64,000 nt of DNA, from assembly GCA_963697675.1 (NCBI GenBank), contig CAVOOW010000003.1:1-64000 (forward strand). Direction: 5' to 3'. The notes beneath the pieces are model-generated. The model was not told the DNA's origin, made no database searches, and was given only the letters and a program-made list of their open reading frames with translations. Below are positions 1 to 9,447 of this stretch, one piece after another. Made by a program: the position numbers and the translations under genes. The stretch's first letter is position 1. Each line of letters opens with the position of its first letter. This DNA is from CAVOOW01 sp963697675 (GTDB taxonomy: Bacteria; Actinomycetota; Actinomycetes; JACCUZ01).

Positions 1-648
1 GTGCCGGCGCGGCCCTTCTTCATCGGCAGCGACGGCTGGGTCCGATCAAGCGCCTGCACCTGGCTCTTCTCGTCCATGCACAGCACCACCGCCCGCTCCG
101 GCGGATCGAGATACAGGCCAACTACGTCGGCCAGCTTCTCCAGAGCGGATCACTGGACAACTTGAACGTCTCCACCAAATGCGGCTTGAGCCCCCGGGCA
201 TGCCAGATCCGTTGCACCGTCGCAGCACACACCCCGAACTCGGCCGCCATGATGCGGCAGCTCCAATGCGTCTGCCCCGGCGGCGTGGTGTGCAACGTCG
301 CCTCCACGATCGCCTCCACCACCTCCGGCCGGATCGACGGTTCGGCTCCCCGCCCGGGCCGCACCCGGCCGAATCGCTTCAACCCGTCGTCGGTGAACCG
401 CCGCCGCCAGGACCGCACCGACGTCGCCGACACACCCAACTCGGCGGCGATCCGATCATTGGCCGACCCCGTCCCCGGCCAGCAACAACGCCCGCGCACG
501 CAGCACCTCCCGATGCGGCGCCGACGACGACCTGGCCAACGACTCCAACATCGCACGCTGACCCTCGGACACAGGCAACGCCGCCGCGGCACGATTCACC
601 CACCGAGGATACCAAACAAACCATCAGCTATTTGGAATACACACCACT
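1..648 (-). mobile_element. IS630-type element, copy 1 (cut by window edge)
   Basis: Base 1 aligns with base 1150 of the complete copy next to it, so about 500 bp of this copy lies outside the window. It ends at the same terminal sequence, CACACCAC followed by TA at 649-650. The transposase reads on the minus strand and contains a helix-turn-helix (motif ANDRIAAELGVSATSVRSW). It is broken by a deletion of about 10 bp near 135 relative to copy 2 and by a frameshift near 475. It is a dead element. Confidence 0.85.
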
Positions 649-650
649 AG

Positions 651-1798
651 TGGTGTGTTTCGTTATTGATTGATGGCTTGCTGTAGGGCGACTCGTCCGC
701 GGCGGACCTTGGCCAGGATGGACTCGGTTGTCGCGGTCCAAGCGAAGGGTTCCGGGTTGTCGTTCCTGGCTGCCGTGTACTCCTCGATCGCGGCGATCAG
801 GTCGGGGACGGAGTTCGAAGCGCCGCGGCGTAACGCTTTGTCGGTCAGCTCCCGGAACCACCGCTCGACCAGATCAGCCACGAGGAGGAGGTCGGAGTGA
901 AATGCAGGTGGAACCGGGGGTGCGACGCCATCCAGGCCTTCACGTCGGGGTGCTTGTGGGTGGCGTAATTATCCAGGATCAAATGCACGGCAAGGCTTTT
1001 GGGGACCTCACGGTCGATGGTGCGCAGGAACTTGAGGAACTCCTCGTGCCGGTGCCGGGGCAGGCACTGCCCGATCACCAACCCGAGTCAGCACGTCCAA
1101 CGCCGCGGACAGGGTGGTGGTGCCGTGCCGGTGGTAGTCGTGGGTCATGGTGCCGGCGCGGCCCTTCTTCATCGGCAGCGACGGCTGGGTCCGATCAAGC
1201 GCCTGCACCTGGCTCTTCTCGTCCATGCACAGCACCACCGCCCGCTCCGGCGGATCGAGATACAGGCCAACGACGTCGGCCAGCTTCTCCTCGAACGCCG
1301 GATCATTGGACAACTTGAACGTCTCCACCAAATGCGGCTTGAGCCCCCGGGCATGCCAGACCCGTTGCACCGTCGCAGCACACACCCCGAACTCGGCCGC
1401 CATGGTGCGGCAGCTCCAATGCGTCTGCCCCGGCGGCGTGGTGTGCAACGTCGCCTCCACGATCGCCTCCACCACCTCCGGCGGGATCGACGGTTTCGCT
1501 CCCCGCCCGGGCCGCACCCGGCCGAATCGCTTCAACCCGTCGTCGGTGAACCGCCGCCGCCAGGACCGCACCGACGTCGCCGACACACCCAACTCGGCGG
1601 CGATCCGATCATTGGCCACCCGTCCCCGGCCAGCAACAACGCCCGCGCACGCAGCACCTCCCGATGCGGCGCCGACGACGACCTGGCCAACGACTCCAAC
1701 ATCGCACGCTGACCCTCGGACACAGGCAACGCCGCCGCGGCACGATTCACCCACAGAGGATACCAAACAAACCAACAGCTATTTGGAATACACACCAC
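651..1798 (-). mobile_element. IS630-type element, copy 2 (complete, 1148 bp)
   Basis: The ends are inverted repeats that begin GTGGTGTGT on both sides. They are flanked by TA at 649-650 and 1799-1800, as expected for IS630/Tc1-type insertion at TA. The left TA is shared with copy 1, so the two copies lie head-to-tail with only that dinucleotide between them. Confidence 0.85.
663..1750 (-). pseudogene. IS630 family transposase, frameshifted
   Basis: A DDE transposase is readable in pieces. The N-terminus (LPVSEGQRAMLESLAR) carries a helix-turn-helix, followed by the first catalytic Asp (VVLCMDEKSQ), the second (LILDNYATHKH) and the Glu region (LVERWFRELTDK). The reading frame shifts near 1615, near 1085 and near 880, so no intact enzyme is made. 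The GTG at 1750 is taken as the start because the conserved N-terminal segment follows it. The copy-1 gene is shifted at the site matching 1615 but with a different indel, which argues against programmed frameshifting there. Confidence 0.8.
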
Positions 1799-1800
1799 TA

Positions 1801-3118
1801 GCCGCTCACCCTATTTTCATGTCAGAAAGGTGCTCCGCTCTCGCGACGATCTGGACCTCGAAGACCCTCATCATCGCAGGTCAGAGCACCTTTCCCACGA
1901 CCAAACCGGCGCAAACCCGAATTACCGTGAAAGCGCGAGGCTAAGACCAGGCGAGTACCGTAAGCGGTGCTAAATAACAGCCGGGCCTGGATTGGGGCAG
2001 CCGCGCGCAGTGCCGCGGCCCCAACGGACGATCGTTCGCCGCCAGAGTTGTCCGTTGATCTTCCCAGCTCGGTGGGTTTGTGCTCGGCGACAACGAGAAG
2101 ACCTCGACCGCCGCCCGCATGGTTCTGGGTACATCTCATCGTGCGGGCGGCACCCCTTCTTCAGCCAGTTCACGACGCCCCGCTGAAGATGCATCGATGG
2201 GGCTGCGGGACTCGAGCCCCTACGAGATGCGCGGCGGTTCAACAGCGCAGCCGCCGCGCATTCAGCGGTAAACGGCCCTCTTCGACAAACCCTCGGCCGA
2301 GGCCGAGCGAAGACCAGCCGGGACTTCACCTTGTGGCGAGAAGACTGCAATTTCAGCAGTCGGCCTGAATGACCCGCGGAAGGTCGAACCCGCGGAACTG
2401 CACATCGGAGCCTGCTGCGACCGTTGCGGTGCTAGAAATCGCTGACCAACGCAAACAGGGCGACGATCTCGCCGTTCTCTTCGCAAGCCGGCCGTTCCCG
2501 ACCGACCCGGGGGCAATGAATACGACAGGTGGGTCCGCTGACGCAGTGCGCATCCAACCGGGGAAACCGACAAGCCTGTTCGCTAAGCATCACCGCGGTC
2601 AGGTGCCCATTCGGACCGGAGCCGGCCGATTTCCTGGGTCATTGCGTCCGGCAACACATCGATCCGGGTTCGCCAGACACCAAGCGGCGAAGGTCATCTC
2701 GCTGCCGTTGTCGGCCATCACGACGCGACGCCGGTACATGATCGGCGATCCACATCCACACCGGGGGTCGTCGAGTAGGTGCTGGTCATGGCTCGGGATC
2801 GGCGCCATCGTGCCCCCACGTCACCCAGCCGTCGGCGACCCGGTACAGCAAACGGTAACGGTCGCGGCCTACTCCGGCGGCCACACCGGCTACCTCTTTC
2901 GGGGAAGACCCCCGTGAGATGCTCCTTTCACGGCAGCAGCCACGCAGTCCGACCGGAGCCGACCGCGGTGATCCCTCTGCCGACCCGGTGCCCTCAAACG
3001 GCGTCAGCGCTGGACCAAGCACCGTCGCCACGCCGGGACCGGGGGCCTGTTCGTTGCACTGGGCGCGGGGGTGGACGGCGCAGCGTCCTGGGCCCGCCTG
3101 CAGGTGGCCGTCCGGCAC
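1801..3118. other. 1.3 kb with no supportable gene
   Basis: Open frames exist on both strands, but none resembles a protein family I recognise and none has a convincing ribosome binding site. A minus-strand stretch near 2790-2890 has protein-like composition (RLLYRVADGWVTWGHDG) and may be the tail of a decayed gene. The segment lies directly against the insertion sequences and is probably decayed accessory DNA. Confidence 0.4.
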
Positions 3119-3123
3119 TCAGG

Positions 3124-3777
3124 TCACGAGCTTGTGTCCGGGTCGTTGATGGTCATGCCGGTCAGTGCCCGGGTGATGGTGAGTTGTTCGGCGACGGCGG
3201 CGAGTTTGATGTTGTGCTGCTGGGAGTAGCGGCGGAGCACCCCGAACGCGTTTTCCGCGGTGAGCCCGTATTTCTGCATGAGGATGCCCTGAGCCTGCCC
3301 GATCACGTTCCGGGTATCGATCGCCTGCCACAAGTTCTGCTCGGTGCGGGTGTGCGCCAGGACCACCGAGGCGTGCGCGCCGATCACCTTCGCGGCCTCC
3401 AGGTCGGTGTGGTCGTAGTCCCGCGGGTGCAGCGAGTACAGGTTCAGCGACCCCAAAGCGGTGTCGGTGAACAGGTGCACCGACAGCGAACTGCCGACGC
3501 CGAGGCCGGCCGCGGCCGGTGCCCACCGTGGCCACCGGCCGTCGGCGCGCAGGTCGGGAATCACAAACACCCCGTCGGTCCACACCGCGTCCAGGCACGG
3601 GCCTTGATCCAGTTCGTACTGCAACTGGTCGGCCTGCAGGATCAGCTCGCTGGAATAGGCGACCGATTCCACCGCCCTGCCGGTGCGCATCGTGATCGAT
3701 GCCGCCTCGCATAGGCCGCTGCTCGTGGCCATGTCGATCACCGCCCGCAGCGCCTCCTCGGGCGGTTTCCGGGTCAC
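3124..3777 (-). CDS. GAF-ANTAR domain antitermination regulator
   Basis: This 217-residue protein has an N-terminal GAF sensor domain (about residues 15-150, including ELDQGPCLDAV and the GSSLSVHLF strand). It ends in an ANTAR RNA-binding domain (about 155-205, with the typical VIGQAQGILMQKYGLTAENAF helix pattern). ANTAR proteins bind paired hairpins in nascent RNA and suppress termination, and the GAF domain usually senses a small ligand or redox state. This two-domain form is very common in actinobacteria. It stands alone here, and its RNA target cannot be read from the window. Length and composition are normal for the family. Confidence 0.88.
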   Translation of the reverse strand: MTRKPPEEALRAVIDMATSSGLCEAASITMRTGRAVESVAYSSELILQADQLQYELDQGPCLDAVWTDGVFVIPDLRADGRWPRWAPAAAGLGVGSSLSVHLFTDTALGSLNLYSLHPRDYDHTDLEAAKVIGAHASVVLAHTRTEQNLWQAIDTRNVIGQAQGILMQKYGLTAENAFGVLRRYSQQHNIKLAAVAEQLTITRALTGMTINDPDTSS

Positions 3778-4035
3778 CGCGTCACGGACCGCTTCGGCGA
3801 ACCACCCCGGCGGGTAGCCCGGTACCTTTACCGCAGCGAGCGGTGTCCATGGTCATCCTTCGCCGTACCGAGAATCGTCAACAACCAGGCGACCGTCCCA
3901 ACCATCATCCATCCCGGGGCAATACCCCATCTGTCCGATCGGTCCGGCCAGCCGGCCGGGCTGATGAAGCCATCTGCGGTCGCCGGCACGGGCAGTGAGA
4001 AACGAATGCCGGTGCGGCGTTGGGATGTTCACGGT

Positions 4036-5050
4036 TCAGTCGCGGTGCTGCAGCAACCACTGGGCGGTGACCGAGTCGGTGACCAGGATGTTGATCCATC
4101 CGCCGATAAGCGCCGCTCGGATGGCGCGGTATTTCGATGGGCCACCCGCCACGCCGAGCCGCCGTTCTGCTCGCCGGAGCTGATCCGGTGTGACACCGAT
4201 GATCAGTTCGTTGAAATCGTTCTCCACCAGTTCGCCCTCGGCGTCGATGAACCGCAGGTCGACCTCGCCGATGGCCCCGCCGGCCTTGGCCTGGGCGACC
4301 TGCGCAGTGGTGAAGAAGTTGTCGCCCGGAGTCAAGGGTGGCACGATGCGGCCGGCGCCGATCCCGACCAGTGCCAGATCCAGCTGATCCAGTGCGGCCA
4401 AGGCGGCCCGCGCGTGGCTGTGGTGATTCAGCAGTGTCTGCCGGATCTGTGGGCTGGCCACGACTCCGGTAGCCGAAGGAACATCGGTTTGGCGCCGACC
4501 ATGTCGGCCAACTGCTGGGTGTGCTGCGCTGTCTGGTGCTGCAGTAACGGCGGCCCGATATCACCGAGCATCTCGACCACGAAGGTCGCACGGAACTGCC
4601 GCAACGGTCGCAAGCTGCGGACCGTCTCCTGCAGGGTCCGACTCCATGAGGTGAACCTGATGACGTCGGCGTCCACGGATGTGTTCTGCAGATGCAGCGC
4701 CAGCAACTGCCCGAGCTCCCCGAGCAGGCTTGCCTCATCGGACGGCTCGCCGATGTCGTAAACATGTGACTCTCGCAGCCCGTAAGCCGACTCGAGTTCG
4801 CCTTCCAGCATTGACTTTGGGTCCCGCGGCAAGATCACCTCGGTGCGGATGATCCCGAGCTCGGATGCGCGGTCCAGCAGCCGAGACACCTTCGACTGCG
4901 AGAGATGTTCAGCCGATCCGCGATGGCTGCCTGACGCAGACCCCGGGTGTAATACAGCCACGCCACCGTGACGACCATCCGCCGCGCCCCCGGCTCCGCG
5001 ACCCCCGATGATCGCTGCAGCGGTGCGATACCACCGACCACCGGTGCCAA
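4036..5050 (-). pseudogene. SorC/DeoR-type sugar-binding transcriptional regulator, frameshifted
   Basis: Three consecutive frames together give one SorC-family protein. The N-terminal helix-turn-helix (YYTRGLRQAAIADRLNIS) is in one frame down to about 4910. The recognition helix and first half of the effector domain (SQSKVSRLLDRASELGI onward) are in a second. The C-terminal sugar-phosphate-binding part (LALVGIGAGRIVPPL, GEVDLRFIDAEG, ending VTAQWLLQHRD) is in a third from about 4460. SorC proteins regulate sugar catabolic operons, but no such operon is adjacent. It is either a decayed regulator or one with two sequencing indels. Confidence 0.75.
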
Positions 5051-5360
5051 CGCGATGCATCAGCCGGCCAGCAACACAGGGTAGAGGCCGCAGCGATGAA
5101 GGCACGTACACAGGTGGCGAACCTATTGCACCCCTTGCTGTTGACAGCGCCAGCCGATCTGCGCGCAGAGCTGAGCCATCGCTCCCTAAAGGTGTGAATG
5201 ATCGAATTGTTTGGCGCACTATGGTCGCGCTAAATGGCTCTTTTTTCGAACGCACGTGCGGGGGCGGGGCCAGTGGCCGTCGGATCACTGCAGGTCGTCG
5301 GGGTGCGGAACCGGATCGGCAGGTGGGACAGCGCCAGATTATTCGATCAATGTGGGCCAT
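5051..5360. other. Spacer between SorC relic and truncated Hen1
   Basis: No gene is supported. A minus-strand open frame runs through this stretch into the SorC relic, but its sequence is arginine- and proline-rich and unlike the SorC N-terminus. The region begins immediately after the stop that ends the Hen1 fragment, so it probably contains a recombination or deletion junction. Confidence 0.4.
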
Positions 5361-6065
5361 TTACTGCGACCAACGACAGCCGAGGTACCGACGGGTGATG
5401 GTGTCCCGCTCGGGGTGGTCCGCCAGCCAGCTCGCGCCGGCGCGTATCAGCTTGTCGACCTCGTCGGTGCCGACCCAGTAGTGCTTGTCGTCGTCCAACA
5501 CCGGCATCAGCACGTAGAGCTGCGTCAGGGCCTCCGCGACCGTCAGCACACCGCGGAGCCCGAGGTCCACGTACGGCGAGTTGACCCATGTCGGTATGTG
5601 GTCGTCCAGCGCAACGGCAGAGGTGGTCACCGTCCAGCCGAGTGGAGCGAACAGGCGCTGCACGAGGCTGCTGTCTCCCCGGCTCGGCAGCGCAGGGATG
5701 TGGATCTCGAGCGGAACGGCAGCACCGGCCAGCTCGGGCCGAGCCTCGCAGCGGCCGGCCATCGCGGTCCGGAATACCTTCCCCAGCGCCACCGACAGCA
5801 TCGACGATGCCGCATACGGCCGGTCGTTGACGTACTGGGACAGCGAGAAGCCGGCATCGCCCCGCCCGCTGCTGCCCCGCACCAGCGCGATCGGGTCGAC
5901 CTCCAGCAGCAGCGCGACCGTGCTCCGCTCGCCGGTCGCCGCCGGCCAGAACACATGGGCGGTGCCCGCCCCCACGTTGAACGACTGGGCCCGGTCGGGG
6001 TGCTTGTGCAACAGGAACCCCAGATCGGTGGCGTCCGGCATCGTCGCGGACAGCGTCATCAACAC
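5361..6065 (-). pseudogene. hen1: Bacterial Hen1 RNA 3'-terminal methyltransferase, N-terminal domain only
   Basis: The sequence matches the N-terminal domain of bacterial Hen1: DATDLGFLLHKHPDRAQSF, GTAHVF, YVNDRPYAASS, LYVLMPVLDDDKHYWVG and the closing HPERDTITRRYL. Bacterial Hen1 2'-O-methylates the 3' end of broken RNA before Pnkp seals it. Full-length Hen1 is about 460-490 residues, and its C-terminal half holds the SAM- and metal-dependent methyltransferase. Here a stop follows at about residue 234, exactly at the domain boundary. No methyltransferase half and no pnkp gene occur in the window. The GTG start is chosen because VLMTLSAT aligns with the usual MLLTLTT. The fragment cannot methylate RNA, though this domain is known to associate with the Pnkp ligase. 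Confidence 0.85.
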
Positions 6066-6206
6066 CCGCCCAGTCTGCCTCCCCACCCGCCGAGCGGTAT
6101 TGAAGCCGAGCGGTACAGAAGCAGTGCTACCACCACGACGATCGCAAAATTCGGTCAGCGGTCTGGCCCAGCCGCCGTCGTCAATTCAGCCTTCGCCCGG
6201 GTCTTG

Positions 6207-6950
6207 TCAGCCTTCGATGAAGACGATTTGTTCCGGTGGCAGGGTCAGGGTCAGGTGCTGCCCGGTCACGGTGATCAGGGTGTCCAGGTGGGTGGCGTGT
6301 CCCTCGGGGATGGTGAAGAGCCGGTCGGCCTTGGCCTGTAGGAAGCCCAGGAACCCGCCCAGGTCGACCCCGCCGGTGTTGTCCAGGGTCAGGTACTCGG
6401 CCAGCCGGCGGAACAGTTTGGGCAGAATCACCAAGTCCTCGGTGAGCTGGTCGCGCGATTCCAGGAGAAACCCGCTGGTGGTGCGGTCAGCGGCCCAGAT
6501 GCCGGACTTGGCGGCCCTGGCGACGGCTGTGACGCCGGACAGGGCGTCCCGCAGGTCGGGGTAGAGCTGGGAGTAGAACGTCGGGTACACCCACCCGTTC
6601 TGCAGCAGGTGGTGGTTCACCGACGCTGCCAACCCGGTGGGGTCCAGGTACACCTGACCGCCGTCCTGGCCGCCGGGTTGCTGCCCGTCGGGGAAGGCGA
6701 AGGTCACCGCGCGGCCGTACTCGTCGGCGAACCGGGTGAGGATCGACCCCGGCCTGGCCGGTGGGGTCGCCGCGGTGACGATCCCGCCGGCGTTGCGGGT
6801 CACCCCGGTGAACCCGAGCAGGTCCAACAGCGCCGCACTCGCGCCGTCGCCCAGGGCCGGGTTCTGCCGCCATGGGTGCGGGCTGGACCGCGGGGTGTAG
6901 TGCGTTTCCAGCGCGTCGATCGCGTCCAGCCGCACTGGGCGAAGCCGCCA
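6207..6950 (-). pseudogene. SNase-like nuclease-family protein, N-terminus lost
   Basis: The readable part begins at the conserved VRLDAIDALETHYTPRSSPH segment and runs to a natural-looking end (LTLPPEQIVFIEG). It includes ILTRFADEYGRAVTFAFP and AAKSGIWAADRTTSGF, which are typical of an actinobacterial staphylococcal-nuclease-like family. About 60 N-terminal residues are missing. Upstream of about 6950 the minus frame turns to nonsense, because the plus strand there carries remains of a different gene. The junction truncates both genes, so a deletion or misassembly joined them. Confidence 0.6.
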
Positions 6951-7293
6951 TTGAAAACCGGATCCCGCTACATCGCCTTCGGAGTCCGATCCCTGTCCAT
7001 CGCCACCGGCCTGGACCACACCACCGTCGCCGCCCACCTACGCTCCGCGACGAACCAGACCCCCTCATTGACCTTCTCGAGAACGACCGCGGCCTGGCTG
7101 GCGACCTCTACCAACTCCGCATCCCCGACGAAATCACCACCCGCGCCACCACAATCAGCTGGCGACCCGGGAAACTCCAGCCCTACGCCCGGCATTCCGC
7201 GAACTCGGCCACGTCGCCGCCCTCGTCTACGAGGCACTGGAAGCAAAACCATCCCGGCCGGCACGCAGCTTCGACCTGGCCGCGACCACCAGC
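6930..7293 (+). pseudogene. Relic of a helix-turn-helix protein, fragmented
   Basis: Two plus-strand frames together give a plausible protein segment. FGVRSLSIATGLDHTTVAAHL looks like a helix-turn-helix and switches frame into DPLIDLLENDRGLAGDLYQLRIPDEI. It then shifts again to a stretch ending SFDLAATTSL at the left end of the IS701-type element. Its start is lost at the junction with the nuclease relic, and its end is interrupted by the IS. The parent family is not recognised with confidence; a plasmid- or ICE-type DNA-binding protein would fit. Confidence 0.4.
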
Positions 7294-8710
7294 CTAGTAC
7301 TGCAGTCGTAGTTCGTGATCATGGTGATTCGTCGCGTTGGCGGTAGTGGCAGGCGTGCTCGGGCTTGGTGTTGTCGGCGCCACAGTGACCATTGTTGGAG
7401 TCGCTGCGGAGTGTTGTTCGGGCGTAGCAGCAGTGCGTCGAAGAGCCGGCGGAGCTCGTTCACGGTGATCGGGATCAACCCGTCCGGTGCTGGACGTGCC
7501 GCGCGTTCCTGCGCGGTGATGACGGTCAGGAACGCGTGCGCGAGCATCGCCAGGGTGACCCACCGGTGCCAGGACTTCCAGCGCCGGACTTGGTGCTGGT
7601 CCAGCCCGGTGAGTTCCTTGCTGGTCTGAAAGCATTCCTCGACCCGCCACCGTTACCCGGCGACCTTGACCAGGACACGGAGCGGGACCGGTCTGGGCGA
7701 GAAGGTTCGGTAGTACGCGATCTCACCGGTGCTGTCGTTGCGGCGCACCAACAACCACGCGCGCCCGGTGCCGGTGGTGATCGGGATCCACGCCCAGGAG
7801 TACATCCGGTGCCCGCGGGACCCGGTCCCGGCGGACAGACGTTGCCAGGACCGGGCGGGTAGCGCGGCGGCCAGGGTAACGACCTGCCAGGTTCCGTTCC
7901 CGGTGGTCACGCGCCGGTTGCTGGCGATGGCCAGCACGTACCCGACCGCCGCGTTCTTCCAGCGTCTTGCGCAGGGCCGGGTCGGCGCCGTAGACCTCGT
8001 CCCCGGCGACCCAGGATGCTGGTGCTCCGGCGTCCAGCGCGGCGGTGATCATCGCGGTGGCCAGGGCGGGTTTGGTCGCGAAGCCGATGTCCTTCGGGAT
8101 GCCCGAGGCGGTGCACCGGTCGGGGTCGTCGGTCCAGGATGCCGGTAGGTACAGGGCTCGGTCGATCAACGCGTGCCCGGTCGGGGAGGCATAGGCGAGG
8201 TAGACCGCGACCTGGGAGTTGTCGATCCGACCGGCGGTGCCGGTGTACTGGCGTTGCACACCCACCGAGTGGACTCCCTTCTTGAGGTCTCCGGTCTCGT
8301 CAACCACAAGGACGGCGTCGGGGTGACCGAGGTGCTCGACGACGTACCCGCGGAGGTCGTCGCGGATCAGGTCGGCATCCCACACCGATCGGGACAGCAA
8401 ATGCTGCAACGCATCCGGTGTCTTCGCGCCGCGGCGCTCGGCGATGGACCAGCAGTTCTTTTGGTCCAGATCCGACAACAACCCGAGCATCAGTGCGGCG
8501 GCGTGCCGGCGTGGTTCGTGCCGCGCGAACCGGCCACCGATCCGGTCCAGGACGTGTCCGAACCCGGTCCACCACCGGTCAGGGTCTACGCTATGCGCCG
8601 CGGCCACCGCGGCGTCTTCTTTGTTCCACACAAGCACGGAATGATCGCCCGGTGGCCGCCCTGACCTGGCACAACACGCCCAAGATCACAAACTACGGCT
8701 GCAGTACTAG
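7294..8710 (-). mobile_element. IS701-type insertion sequence (1417 bp including CTAG repeats)
   Basis: The left end (7294) and the reverse complement of the right end (8710) agree over 25 of 27 bases and read CTAGTACTGCAG then (T/C)CGTAGTT. CTAG at 7294-7297 and at 8707-8710 is the apparent 4-bp target duplication, as is usual for IS701-family elements. Both borders are intact, so the element can be delimited to the base. Confidence 0.88.
7319..8637 (-). pseudogene. IS701 family DDE transposase, frameshifted
   Basis: The N-terminal two thirds is open and well conserved (SDLDQKNCWSIAERRG, VLVVDETGDLKKG with the first catalytic Asp, WVAGDEVYGADPALR with the second). The frame is lost near 7930, again near 7650-7720, and once more near 7340. 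After the last shift the expected C-terminus (HYRQRDESP then stop at 7319) appears in another frame. The enzyme is inactive as written. Confidence 0.82.
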
Positions 8711-8729
8711 TCCTGCGCCCGATAGAGCA

Positions 8730-9157
8730 GCTGCCAGATCAACGGCAGCAGCGCGTCAGAACGGACCGAAACGGGGTCGGTGCCGGCGGTCTCGATGAGC
8801 AGTGCGGCCGCGACCGCCGGGTGGGTGGGAGACTGGTTATCTCCAGACCTGCTTGGCGTTCTCCAACCCGGTGATCCAACCGATGATGACCAGGCCGTCC
8901 TCGCCTTCGGCGGTCGTCAGGTTGCCGATGTCGTTGTTCGGGTCTCGTACAGCCCGTGACGACCTTGGGCAGGTTCCCTTTCTTGATCACCTGGGACTGC
9001 CGCCACCGGCTCGGTTCACGGAATCCGGTGCCTCCACGTCGTCACCGATGTAGTTGTACTGGCCCAGTTCGAACAGCACCCTTCCCTCGGCGTTTGTCCC
9101 AGGGAACCTCGTGATCAGGCCGCGTTCGGCAGTGTCGAGGTTCTGCGGGTCCGCCAT
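8730..9157 (-). pseudogene. Unrecognised decayed gene
   Basis: A minus-strand ATG at 9157 opens MADPQNLDTAERGLITRFPG, followed by LFELGQYNYIGDDVEAPDS. It then breaks, and continues in other frames as IKKGNLPKVVTGC and DNDIGNLTTAEGEDGLVIIGWITG-like sequence before fading near the IS border. The composition is protein-like but I do not recognise the family. The rest of 8711-9447 shows no gene. Confidence 0.35.
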
Positions 9158-9447
9158 CCGGTGATCTGATCGGCTTCACTCAACATCCTCGATCAGACCA
9201 CCGGAGGTCTTTCACGGGCGTCTGCACGAGTTTCGGCGTTAACCGGCGATGGATTCGTCTGTGACGCCGGTCGGAAATCCGTCGATTGAAGCCCTTTTGG
9301 ACGGCATTTCAAGTAATTCTGCGGGCAACTACTCATCAAAGTGGAGCACAGCCGACTCGTTTGTCGTCTTTTTGAGACGTGGGTCTCCGCGAGGGTCATA
9401 GTTGGTCCAACCATTTGCCGCCGATCCCCGGAGACGCAGGAGAGCCC

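Noticed and set aside
1600..1630. Programmed frameshifting in the IS630-type transposase
   Set aside because: The two copies differ from each other by different indels at this site, and copy 2 has two further breaks downstream, so ordinary decay or errors explain it better.
2190..2235. Possible tRNA 3' end or att site on the minus strand (GGGGCTCGAGTCCC)
   Set aside because: The T-arm stem does not pair properly, there is no TTC loop start, and no anticodon or D arm lies upstream.
3905..4765. Long open frames antisense to recognised genes (for example 3905-4765, 9193-11115 minus, 15267-16274 plus)
   Set aside because: They are arginine-rich shadows of conserved genes in a high-GC sequence, with no family resemblance or ribosome binding sites.
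6609..7346. Single 245-residue plus-strand protein
   Set aside because: Its first half is antisense to the conserved nuclease relic; only the part after about 6930 looks like real protein, and that changes frame.
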